Positions 1 to 8,034 of a stretch of 64,000 nucleotides of DNA are shown in pieces (the first letter of the stretch is position 1; each line of letters begins with the position of its first letter). Origin of the DNA: Algibacter_G agarivorans (lineage in GTDB: Bacteria > Bacteroidota > Bacteroidia > Flavobacteriales > Flavobacteriaceae); assembly GCF_039543245.1 (NCBI RefSeq), contig NZ_BAABJJ010000029.1, forward strand, positions 136,456 through 200,455, read 5' to 3'. Position numbers and translations under genes: made by a program. Under the pieces are notes generated by a model that saw only the letters and a program-made list of their open reading frames with translations, was not told the DNA's origin and made no database searches.

Positions 1-107
1 GTGACACTGTTGGTTGCTTATTTCTTAAAATTAATTTTTGTCAGGTACATAGTGGAATAGTATAAATTAAATTTCTTTCGTTTGGGATTTGAACATTTAT
101 GAATAGT

Positions 108-2768
108 TTAAAACGTTCCACCAGCACGCTTTATAAGCTGGGCTAAAGCTATTGATCCTAGCGCAAAAATGAAAACCAACCCAAATTGTTCTGCCGTTAA
201 GCCAGTTAATAATAGAGCTTTGGCAACAGGTGTAACATAATAAGCACCTGTAGTGATAAGCAGCGATATAACAATGGCGTACCATATCCAAGGATTCTTA
301 ATGATTTCATTATTAAAAAAAGACACATTGCTTTCTGCCATATTAAATACATTAAGTAATTGCGCTAGTACCAAGGTATAGAATGCCATATTGTTTATTG
401 ATGCAGCTGATAGTTGTAATGTAAAATAGGAGTAGGCAGTAATACCTACAACAGCGGTAGTAATACAAAGTCCATAAATAATAGTTGAAGACCATAGTTT
501 TGCTGTCATAATTGACTCATTGGCTTTTCTAGGAGGTCGTTTCATAATATCTTCTTCGCCTTTACCCATGCCTAAGGCTAATGCCGGGAATATATCTGTA
601 ACCAAGTTTAGAAACAAAATTTGTAAAGGTAATAGTGGTGCCGGTAAATTCAATAAAGCTGCTAAACCAACAGATACAACTTCCGCAAGATTACAGGATA
701 GAAGATAGACCACAAATTGTCTGATATGATCGTAAATGGCTCGTCCCTGACTAATGGCTAACTCCATGGTTGTAAATTTGTCATTTTTAAGGATAATATC
801 TGCTGCTTCTCTTGCTGCTTGAGTACCTCTTATGCCCATGGCAATACCAATATCTGCTTTTCGTAATGCAGGGATGTCGTTTATGCCATCGCCAAACATC
901 CCTACAACATTGCCATTTGCTTGATATAGCGCTATTAGTTTCAATTTCTGTTCTGGCGTAACTCTTGCAAAAACCAAGGCATCTGATATGCGTTTTCTTA
1001 AAATATCATCCATTTCTTTTTCAAATTTCAACTCCTGCCCGTGAACACTATTGTTAGAAGAAGCTCCTTTGGATAACAATCCTACTTCTTCAGCAACCTT
1101 CTTTGCTGTTTCAAGGTGGTCACCAGTCATCATAACCACTTTAATACCAGCTTTTTTGTAGGTTTTTAGTGTTGCTTTTACATCTTCTCTAGCTGGATCT
1201 AAAAAACCAATAGCACCTAAAAAAGTTAGATTTGATAGTAAATTCTCTTTTTTTGGTTTTGTTATGTGGTCTTTATAGGCAAAAGCTAATACCCTTAGCC
1301 CTTGAGATGCCATAGCGTTCACACGGTTAAACCATTCTTGTTTGTTTTTAAATTCTAACGATTTGTTGTCTTTTAAGATGGTATCGCATAAGTCTATAAT
1401 GGTCTCAAACGCCCCTTTAGTGTATACGGTAAATCCCTTTTCTTCTCTTTGGTTTAATGTGGCCATCAACTTACTTGTAGTATTAAAAGGGATCTCCATG
1501 CTCTCAGGATTATTTTTTTTGATTTTTTTTGGATCAAAATTCAATTTTTTAGCAAATTGTACAAGTGCCAATTCAATGCTATCACCTCTCATTTCTTCAG
1601 CATCTAAAATAACATTGTTACATAAAACACTGGTCTTTATGATAATATTGAATGCTTGGTGTTCGCGTAAATAATCAAAATAGGCACTGTCTTTATTTTG
1701 AATGGCATTTAACGTTTCGCCTTCAAAGACTAGGGTGTGTACCTGCATATTATCCTCAGTAAGTGTTCCTGTTTTATCTGTGCAAATAATATTTGTTGCT
1801 CCAAGGGTTTCTACGGCTTCCATTTTTTTAATAATAACCTGTCGCTTAGATAATTTTAGCATACCTCTTGCCAAAGCAATAGTTGCTACAACGGGAAGTC
1901 CTTCTGGTATTGCTGCAACGGCAAGTGCTACTGCGGTTTCAATAATTAAAAGCATGTCCAAACCTCTAAAATAACCTGTAAAAACAATAAGGATTGCAAA
2001 AATGAGAGTAAGCCCAATAAGCCATTTGCTCAATGCATTCAATTTTTTTTCTAACGGTGTGTGCTGTTCTTCAATTTCGGAGCTTAATTCTTGAATTTTG
2101 CCAAGTTGGGTATTACGTCCTGTGTATACTACGATTGCCTTTGCAGAACCTTGTACTACAGATGTCCCCCTAAATACCATGTTTTTTTGTTCTGGTAGTG
2201 CCGTGTTTTTTGTAAGGGTATTTATGTTTTTTTTTACATCAATGCTTTCTCCAGTTAACGCAGCTTCTTTTATTGATAAATTATCAGCAGTAATTAAGCG
2301 TGCATCAGCAGAAACAACATCTCCAGCTTCTGTTAAAATGATATCGCCAGGCACTAAAAATGAGGACTTTATTGCTTTTATTTTTCCATCGCGCAAAACT
2401 GTGCACTTAACAAACCCTATTTTGCGAAGGGTTTCAAGAGATCGTATAGCCTGTGATTCCATTATGAAACCAATAGTAGTCGTAATGAAGATGACTGTAA
2501 TTATGGCAATGGTATCAGGTAAATCATCATTAAAAAAATACGTAAGAAGTGCAGCAATAGCAAGTATAAAAATAATTGGATCATTGAATTGGTCGATAAG
2601 GACTTTCCATCTTTTTTTTGACGCCTTAACAGTTGTGTCATTTTTGCCATATTTCTGAATGCGTTGTTGCGCTTCTTTTTCTGTCAAACCTTTTTTAATT
2701 GAACTGCCCAATTTATCTACAACAGTTTTTATTGAAAAAGCGAAAGGGGTTTGAATTATATTTGGCAT
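108..2768 (-). CDS. Cation-transporting P-type ATPase (P2 type, probably Ca2+)
   Basis: Inner-membrane pump that couples ATP hydrolysis to cation export. Numbered from the ATG at 2768 (886 aa), the protein shows an N-terminal cation-ATPase domain, the actuator motif TGES near residue 172, the M4 ion-binding motif PEGLP near 288, the phosphorylation motif DKTGTLT with Asp near 331, the hinge motif GDGIND, and a C-terminal block of membrane helices containing NLVTDIFPALALG. These are P2-type features, and M4 and M6 resemble Ca2+ pumps; the ion itself is inference. An in-frame ATG 24 nt upstream exists, but MPNIIQTPF begins the conserved part. It lies downstream of the hsp20 gene on the same strand, separated by a strong terminator, so it is probably transcribed on its own. 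Confidence 0.9.
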   Translation of the reverse strand: MPNIIQTPFAFSIKTVVDKLGSSIKKGLTEKEAQQRIQKYGKNDTTVKASKKRWKVLIDQFNDPIIFILAIAALLTYFFNDDLPDTIAIITVIFITTTIGFIMESQAIRSLETLRKIGFVKCTVLRDGKIKAIKSSFLVPGDIILTEAGDVVSADARLITADNLSIKEAALTGESIDVKKNINTLTKNTALPEQKNMVFRGTSVVQGSAKAIVVYTGRNTQLGKIQELSSEIEEQHTPLEKKLNALSKWLIGLTLIFAILIVFTGYFRGLDMLLIIETAVALAVAAIPEGLPVVATIALARGMLKLSKRQVIIKKMEAVETLGATNIICTDKTGTLTEDNMQVHTLVFEGETLNAIQNKDSAYFDYLREHQAFNIIIKTSVLCNNVILDAEEMRGDSIELALVQFAKKLNFDPKKIKKNNPESMEIPFNTTSKLMATLNQREEKGFTVYTKGAFETIIDLCDTILKDNKSLEFKNKQEWFNRVNAMASQGLRVLAFAYKDHITKPKKENLLSNLTFLGAIGFLDPAREDVKATLKTYKKAGIKVVMMTGDHLETAKKVAEEVGLLSKGASSNNSVHGQELKFEKEMDDILRKRISDALVFARVTPEQKLKLIALYQANGNVVGMFGDGINDIPALRKADIGIAMGIRGTQAAREAADIILKNDKFTTMELAISQGRAIYDHIRQFVVYLLSCNLAEVVSVGLAALLNLPAPLLPLQILFLNLVTDIFPALALGMGKGEEDIMKRPPRKANESIMTAKLWSSTIIYGLCITTAVVGITAYSYFTLQLSAASINNMAFYTLVLAQLLNVFNMAESNVSFFNNEIIKNPWIWYAIVISLLITTGAYYVTPVAKALLLTGLTAEQFGLVFIFALGSIALAQLIKRAGGTF

Positions 2769-2797
2769 TTGAATATTATTTATAAAGCACAAAACTT

Positions 2798-2844
2798 AAA
2801 AAACCCTCTTACCAAATCTTTAACTTAAAGATTTGGTAAGAGGG
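2798..2844 (-). terminator. Intrinsic terminator of the hsp20 gene
   Basis: A perfect 18-bp inverted repeat (2804-2821 and 2827-2844) with a 5-nt loop. On the minus strand it is followed by a run of six T (plus-strand A 2798-2803). It lies between the stop of the Hsp20 gene and the start of the ATPase gene, so it should end hsp20 transcription. Confidence 0.85.
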
Positions 2845-2924
2845 TACATCTTTATTGTTTTCTTTTACGGTAATATCAAACAAAAAAAGTTGATGTGTAA
2901 AAAAGTCCAATTGAAAACTAGATC

Positions 2925-3362
2925 TTATGCAATTTGAATTTTCTTTGGCTTTTGTTTTTTTGCTTCCTCTTTTTTGATAAGGTTGAAACTTAAAATACCA
3001 TCTTTATAATGGGCCTTAACGTTTTCTTCTTTTACCGAATCCGGAAGTTGCAATCTTTTTTGAAAAGCGTTATAACTGAATTCTTGACGCATATAGTCCT
3101 CTTCTTTTTCCTTTTTAGAACTTGACTTTTCCGCCATTACATTTAAGCATCCATCATCGATGGTAACTTCGAAATCCTTTTTAGAATATCCAGGTGCAGC
3201 CAATTCAACTTCAAAAGCATCTTCGGTTTCTTTAATGTTTAATGCGGGTTCGTTACCTCCGTTGTTCCAAAGACGTGTTCCGAAGAAATCATCAGTATCA
3301 AAAAAATCTGGTGCTATAAGATTTCCCCATGGTCTTCTGTTTCTAAATTTAATTAGTGACAT
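2925..3362 (-). CDS. Hsp20/alpha-crystallin small heat-shock protein
   Basis: ATP-independent cytoplasmic holdase that binds unfolding proteins. The chosen start is the ATG at 3362 (MSLIKFRN), giving 145 aa; the open frame extends 9 codons further upstream but family members begin at this MS(L)I-type start. The alpha-crystallin domain runs from about residue 35 to 130, with the typical segment around ELAAPGYSKKDFEV and a C-terminal basic tail ending KKIQIA, where the I-x-I motif needed for oligomer packing is visible. It is transcribed alone toward the P-type ATPase, with its own terminator. Hsp20, a P2 ATPase and glucan phosphorylase often occur together in stress or low-oxygen gene clusters; that link is inference here. 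Confidence 0.92.
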   Translation of the reverse strand: MSLIKFRNRRPWGNLIAPDFFDTDDFFGTRLWNNGGNEPALNIKETEDAFEVELAAPGYSKKDFEVTIDDGCLNVMAEKSSSKKEKEEDYMRQEFSYNAFQKRLQLPDSVKEENVKAHYKDGILSFNLIKKEEAKKQKPKKIQIA

Positions 3363-3389
3363 AATTTTAATATTTATTAGGTTAAACAA

Positions 3390-3900
3390 TTTAATTAATG
3401 CTAAATTATTACCAAAAGGGTGTTCTAGAAATGATTTAGGTCAGTATGATGAATTACTATATCTCATTCCCTATTTTAATTTAGTTTTTTTTTGAAATGT
3501 TTTGAATCAATTTCTGTAGAATATTAGATTTTAAACTATTTATATGATGTTCTTGCAGGAAATTATTATTTTGCTTGTTCATAAATTTTAAGCCCATCTT
3601 TGTCGCAGTCAATAGAATAATTTCTAGGAAAAATCCTTTTATCTGCATATTTCAGTTTTGGAACATTTTTTTTTCCAGAATACCATAATTTATAATTATT
3701 TTCTCTTAGCATCTTATCTTTCCTAAGAACATTCAAAATTCTAGTAAAGAATTATCAATTTTGGACTATCATATTGTAGATCGCTTAAATACTGTTGGCC
3801 TTTATTTTAATTATGATTTCATTTTTGATTCTTTAAAAAAAGAGTCTTTATAATAAATAACTTTATACTCTTAAAATTCAACAAAAAAGTATTAGGTCTT
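3390..3900. other. Non-coding gap upstream of hsp20 and the phosphorylase
   Basis: About 570 bp between divergently transcribed hsp20 and the phosphorylase-like gene. Apart from the 48-codon remnant at 3566-3712 and the operator-like palindrome at 3901-3914, I see no RNA gene, convincing promoter or repeat in it. It is very AT-rich. Confidence 0.5.
3566..3712 (-). pseudogene. Possible 48-codon gene remnant
   Basis: A minus-strand open frame from the ATG at 3712 to the TAA at 3566-3568 encodes a protein-like sequence beginning MLRENNYKLWYSGKKNVP and ending DGLKIYEQAK. The composition (Tyr, Lys, Asp, with plausible codon use) looks more like coding sequence than the surrounding AT-rich DNA. 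No family is recognised and no promoter is evident. It could be the C-terminal remnant of a lost gene or a real small gene. Confidence 0.3.
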
Positions 3901-3914
3901 ATGATAAAAATCAT
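3901..3914. promoter_or_regulatory. Crp/Fnr-type operator upstream of the phosphorylase gene
   Basis: The sequence ATGATAAAAATCAT is a perfect palindrome of the form TGAT-N4-ATCA, the half-site layout bound by Crp/Fnr-family regulators. It ends about 50 bp before the ATG at 3967. A weak -7-like TAAGTTTA lies at about 3938-3945; if that is used, the operator would be centred near -44, a position expected for activation. Regulator identity is inference. Confidence 0.5.
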
Positions 3915-3966
3915 GAAATCTATGGGGTAATTATTGATAAGTTTACGGTTTAAAATTAATATTATT

Positions 3967-5607
3967 ATGATAAGCAAATATAGTAAATGGTATCACCCGT
4001 ATAAACCTGCATCAGATTATAAAAAGAAAGTAGCTTACTTCAGTATGGAATTTGGAATCGACCAATCCTTTAACATTTATTCTGGTGGCCTTGGGTTTTT
4101 AGCGGGATCTCACATGCGCTCCGGATATGAATTAAAGCAGAATATGATTGGTATTGGCATGCTTTGGAAATATGGCTATTATGACCAAGCAAGAAACGAA
4201 GACCAAACTTTAAGAACAGAATTTAATGAAAAGCATTTTGATTTTCTAGAAGATACAGGTATAGAAGTGGAGGTTAAGCTTCATGACAATCCGCATGTAA
4301 AGGTTAGAGCCTATGTTTTAAAACCCGAAGTGTTTGGAACAGTTCCCATGTATTTTTTAAGTACCTATGTTGATGGGAATGACCATTTGTCAAGAAGCAT
4401 TACAAATCATTTATACGATTCAAACCCAGTAACACGAGTTTCTCAAAGCATTGTGTTGGGCATTGGTGGAGCCAAAGTAGTAGAAGCTTTGGGTGGCGCA
4501 GATACTTATCACTTAAATGAGGGGCATGCATTGCCAGCGTTTTATTATTTAAGAGATCGAGGCGTGAAGAAAGACCAGATGGTTTTCACCACGCATACGC
4601 CAGAAAAAGCGGGAAATGAAGAACGTGAAGCACGGCATTTAAATAGATGCGGTTTCTTTGGACGTTCACTTTCTAATGATGAACTTCAAAACGAAATGGT
4701 AAATGGAGACATGATAAATTATACAATATCAGCCCTAAGAATGTCAAAAAAAGCCAATGGAGTTTCTAAGTTACATGCTATTGTGGCTAATGATATGTGG
4801 AAGGACTATTATGGTGTTAGTGATATAATACCCATTACAAATGCCCAAAATCAAAATTTTTGGCAAGACCAAAGTATTAAATCCGCTTGGTTAGATAAGA
4901 ATGCTGATGCCTACCAGAGCAGAAAACACGAATTAAAAAGAGAATTATTTGATGAAGTTGCTCATCAAACTGGTAAAGAGTTCGACCCAAATGTATTAAC
5001 TTTTGTATGGGCTAGACGTTTTGCCGCTTACAAAAGAGCAGATTTACTATTACATGATTTTGATAGGTTTAAAAGATTGATAACAAACAAAAAATATCCT
5101 GTCCAGATAATTTGGGCTGGAAAACCATATCCTTTTGATTATTATGCTATCGATGTTTTTAATCATCTTGTTCATCAATCTAAAAATGAACCCAATTTGG
5201 CTGTGCTTGTTGGCTATGAAATTGATTTATCCAAAAAATTAAAATGTGGATCAGACATTTGGTTAAACACTCCTAGAATTACACGTGAAGCCTCTGGAAC
5301 TAGTGGAATGACTGCCGCTATGAACGGTTCCGTTAATGTATCGACCAATGATGGTTGGATTCCTGAATTTGAAAAAGATGGAGAAAATTGTTTTGTACTT
5401 CCTGCATTAGACCATAATTTACCTGTTTGGGATCAAGATAGTATTGATGCCGATAATTTATATAACATTTTAGAAACTAAGGTTATTCCAACATATTATG
5501 ATAACCCTCAAAAATGGCAGGATATTGTTTTTAGTGCCATGGATGATGTTATTCCTGAATTTACAAGTAGGAGAATGGCAGATGATTATTATAAAATGCT
5601 GTTTTGA
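3967..5607 (+). CDS. Alpha-glucan phosphorylase-family protein with the PLP lysine position replaced
   Basis: GT35-type glucan phosphorylases cleave alpha-1,4-glucan with phosphate to give glucose-1-phosphate. This 546-aa protein matches the short alpha-glucan phosphorylase group: N-terminal VAYFSMEFGIDQSFNIYSGG, central HLNEGHALPAF and VFTTHTPEKAGNE, then TFVWARRFAAYKRADLL and EASGTSGMTAAMNGSV near residues 441-456. In this last motif canonical enzymes read GT(S/G)(N/G/E)MK, with the lysine carrying pyridoxal phosphate; here that place is Thr449. The ATG at 3967 (MISKYSKWY) is preferred to an in-frame TTG at 3934. A Crp/Fnr-type palindrome lies just upstream. It may be a PLP-independent or altered-activity glucan glycosyltransferase; the family assignment is firm, the reaction is not. 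Confidence 0.85.
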   Translation: MISKYSKWYHPYKPASDYKKKVAYFSMEFGIDQSFNIYSGGLGFLAGSHMRSGYELKQNMIGIGMLWKYGYYDQARNEDQTLRTEFNEKHFDFLEDTGIEVEVKLHDNPHVKVRAYVLKPEVFGTVPMYFLSTYVDGNDHLSRSITNHLYDSNPVTRVSQSIVLGIGGAKVVEALGGADTYHLNEGHALPAFYYLRDRGVKKDQMVFTTHTPEKAGNEEREARHLNRCGFFGRSLSNDELQNEMVNGDMINYTISALRMSKKANGVSKLHAIVANDMWKDYYGVSDIIPITNAQNQNFWQDQSIKSAWLDKNADAYQSRKHELKRELFDEVAHQTGKEFDPNVLTFVWARRFAAYKRADLLLHDFDRFKRLITNKKYPVQIIWAGKPYPFDYYAIDVFNHLVHQSKNEPNLAVLVGYEIDLSKKLKCGSDIWLNTPRITREASGTSGMTAAMNGSVNVSTNDGWIPEFEKDGENCFVLPALDHNLPVWDQDSIDADNLYNILETKVIPTYYDNPQKWQDIVFSAMDDVIPEFTSRRMADDYYKMLF

Positions 5608-5727
5608 TGTAAAATAAGACTTGTTGTCTTTTTTAATAAAAGCGTTTATTTTCAGTAATGGATATAGTAGCATGTTGATTTAAGGAGTGATCGCGCCATT
5701 ATTTTTGTAAAAAAATCGACAAAACGC

Positions 5728-5757
5728 TTGTTTTTTACGATTAATTACATAAATTTG
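5728..5757 (+). promoter_or_regulatory. Bacteroidota sigma-A promoter
   Basis: TTG at 5728-5730, a 19-bp spacer, then TAAATTTG at 5750-5757, an exact match to the Bacteroidota consensus TTG-N19-TAnnTTTG. Transcription should start near 5763, giving a leader of about 20 nt before the ATG at 5783. Confidence 0.75.
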
Positions 5758-5782
5758 CGCATTGACCCCTTAAATCGAAGAC

Positions 5783-6229
5783 ATGAAATTAAAAGTTATT
5801 TTGCTCAGTTTTAGCTTGTTTTTAGTAACAGGTATTAGTTTTGCTCAAAAAAAGAAAGCTCCAAAAAGTATTATTAGCGAAAAAGTTGTGATAAAAAAAT
5901 ATCATAATGCAGAAGATTTAAGTCGTCTTCAAAAAGGTGATTTAATAGGACTTTATTCTGAAAGAATCCAAGTTCTTATTAAAACATTGCCGTATGTGGC
6001 ATTTGCAACTAAGCCAGGTATTACTATGTCTTCTTTAGGGATTCCTAATAATAATGATAATAAAAAGGCCTTAGAAAATCAGTTTGAATCAACAGATACT
6101 TTTTTAGAGGACACTAATGACTTCCATAGTGAATATTTACCATATTCTGATACCGATAAACTAATTGCAGCCATTTTATATTATGAAGAAATAATGAAAT
6201 CTTTACATCAATATGGTGACTTTCGTTAA
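5783..6229 (+). CDS. Small secreted protein of unknown function
   Basis: A 148-aa protein with a clear signal peptide (residues 1-21, hydrophobic LLSFSLFLVTGISFAQ, cleavage after Ala-Gln) followed by a lysine-rich stretch. The mature part is soluble and mostly helical in appearance, with no cysteines and no recognised motif; it ends YYEEIMKSLHQYGDFR. It is expected in the periplasm or exported. A consensus promoter lies 26 bp upstream, and gaps on both sides suggest a single-gene unit. I recognise no family and assign no function. Confidence 0.8.
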   Translation: MKLKVILLSFSLFLVTGISFAQKKKAPKSIISEKVVIKKYHNAEDLSRLQKGDLIGLYSERIQVLIKTLPYVAFATKPGITMSSLGIPNNNDNKKALENQFESTDTFLEDTNDFHSEYLPYSDTDKLIAAILYYEEIMKSLHQYGDFR

Positions 6230-6486
6230 TAATTGATTTTCAATTGCCTATTAATTTCTTTGCTCAAGAGATTTTATAATGGAATCTAAAATGGACTCTG
6301 AAGTTTAGCGCTAATCTTTGATTTAATAAAATAATTACTTTCATTATTTAAAGGTTTTTTCTTCAAATACTCAGATAATTTAACTACAAATATTTAGTAA
6401 TCTCATTTTTTTACATCAAATAAGTTACCGTTTATCGAGTTATTATGTTAAATAAATTAATCAAAAGATGTATTTCGTCGAAATAA
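6230..6486. other. Non-coding gap
   Basis: AT-rich stretch between two exported-protein genes. No open frame with coding character, RNA gene or strong hairpin is visible. A promoter follows at 6487. Confidence 0.5.
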
Positions 6487-6517
6487 TTGGTATTTCATGG
6501 GATTATTTTTATTTTTG
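6487..6517 (+). promoter_or_regulatory. Bacteroidota sigma-A promoter
   Basis: TTG at 6487-6489, a 20-bp spacer and TATTTTTG at 6510-6517 match TTG-N19-TAnnTTTG. The implied start near 6524 leaves a leader of about 50 nt before the ATG at 6573. Confidence 0.6.
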
Positions 6518-6572
6518 AATATAATTACTATAAAAAAATCATATTTAGTTTTTTAACTATAAATGTTTAACT

Positions 6573-7898
6573 ATGAAAAACTTTACCCAAATCGTTTTAA
6601 TATTTCTTTTTGCAAGCCTAATTACTTTTGGACAACAAGAAAAAGGAATTATAGGCTCAAATAATTGGCTTAATAATTGGACAGAATTTAAACCCAATCA
6701 AGAGGACTATGGAGAGCCAACAAAAATATTAACAGGAAATATTGTAGAAAATACAACGTTACACAAAAGAGAAGTATACTTATTGCTAGGTAATGTTTTT
6801 GTTACTAATAATGCTACACTTACCATTGAACCTGGAACGGTTATAATAGGCGAGTATAAATCTAAAGCATCGCTTACTATTACTAAAGGCGCTCGTATAA
6901 TTGCAGATGGCGTTCAAACAGATCCTATAATTTTTACTTCAAACCGAAGTGTTAAAAGAGCAGGTGACTGGGGAGGACTAATTATACTTGGAGATGCTCC
7001 TACCAATAAGTTTGGTAACGGTTCAGTATCATCATTTTATACCCAACTTAATTCAACAATTTATGCTAATGCAAATTATGGAGGTCAAAACCTTGAGGAT
7101 ACATCTGGTATATTGAGGTTTGTTAGAATAGAATATGCAGGGAATAGAATGAATAATGGTGATTATTTTAGTGGATTATTATTGGGTGCTGTTGGTAATC
7201 AAACAATTTTAGAAAATATTATGGTAAGTTATTCTGGAGGAAATGCTTTTGAAGCACGTGGAGGTTTACCTAATATGTATAATATGGTTTCATATAGAGC
7301 AAATATCAACGATTATAAATTTAATTACGGAGCGCAATCTAATTTGATTAACTCATTGGCTATAAGATTTCCTTATGTATCAAATAGTTCTGGTTCAAGG
7401 TGCTTGCAAATCCTGTCCTATGATAAGAGAGAGCAGGTTGATTTTACTAAAAGCGGAACATCTGTTGTAGCTAAGAATTTGACTTTTGTTAATGATAGTG
7501 AAAATTTAAAATCTGAAATAGAAATGGGCTTGGTAAATGAAGCTGTTTATGTTGGGCATAATGCTTCGCTTGATATGAACAAAAGCGTTATATCGGGTTT
7601 CAATCCAGCCGTAATTTTAGAAGACAAGATTAATATTAATCAAGAGAATTTAGAGAAAATTAAATTTTCTGCCATGTATTTTAACAATTGCAAAGGAAAC
7701 ATTTTTGTTGAGGATAATTCTAATAATGAGGATTTAGAGAATTGGTATGGTAATAGTGCCTTTTTTAACGTGTATTCTAAAAGCGATAATGCTGAAACAT
7801 TTATAGATTTACGAAATAAGAGAAGACCAGATTTTAGATTACGGATTAATAAAATAATTGCTTCAAATGAAGTTGACCCAGATTTAAGGGATAACTAA
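6573..7898 (+). CDS. Secreted beta-helix-like surface protein
   Basis: A 441-aa exported protein with a signal peptide ending ASLITFGQ. Residues about 45-300 show the pattern seen in large families of Bacteroidota outer-surface proteins: LTGNIVENTTLHKREVYLL, ATLTIEPGTVIIGE, ADGVQTDPIIFTSNR, DWGGLIILGDAPTN and ILRFVRIEYAG. This repeated strand-turn-strand signature (T-I-E-P-G-T, D-P-I-I-F-T-S) suggests a right-handed parallel beta-helix. Unlike its neighbour at 8035, it has no obvious T9SS C-terminal sorting domain; the C-terminus is charged (RLRINKIIASNEVDPDLRDN). Function is unknown. It has its own promoter. Confidence 0.8.
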   Translation: MKNFTQIVLIFLFASLITFGQQEKGIIGSNNWLNNWTEFKPNQEDYGEPTKILTGNIVENTTLHKREVYLLLGNVFVTNNATLTIEPGTVIIGEYKSKASLTITKGARIIADGVQTDPIIFTSNRSVKRAGDWGGLIILGDAPTNKFGNGSVSSFYTQLNSTIYANANYGGQNLEDTSGILRFVRIEYAGNRMNNGDYFSGLLLGAVGNQTILENIMVSYSGGNAFEARGGLPNMYNMVSYRANINDYKFNYGAQSNLINSLAIRFPYVSNSSGSRCLQILSYDKREQVDFTKSGTSVVAKNLTFVNDSENLKSEIEMGLVNEAVYVGHNASLDMNKSVISGFNPAVILEDKININQENLEKIKFSAMYFNNCKGNIFVEDNSNNEDLENWYGNSAFFNVYSKSDNAETFIDLRNKRRPDFRLRINKIIASNEVDPDLRDN

Positions 7899-8034
7899 AA
7901 GCGCATTAGTTTGTTAAAACTCTAGACCTAATACTTCTTGTTTTTCTTAAATTAAGGAGTTCCTTGTTGTACTATGAATAGTTAAAAAGGTAGTGGTTTC
8001 TGGGCGTTTTATTTAATGTGCAAAATAAAAGTGT

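Noticed and set aside
70..107. tRNA-like T-arm sequence (GGGATTTGAAC) near the left end
   Set aside because: No acceptor stem, anticodon arm or matching pairing around it.
1342..2658. Long plus-strand open frames opposite the P-type ATPase
   Set aside because: They are antisense shadows of a clear gene with complete motifs; low-complexity sequence and no start context.
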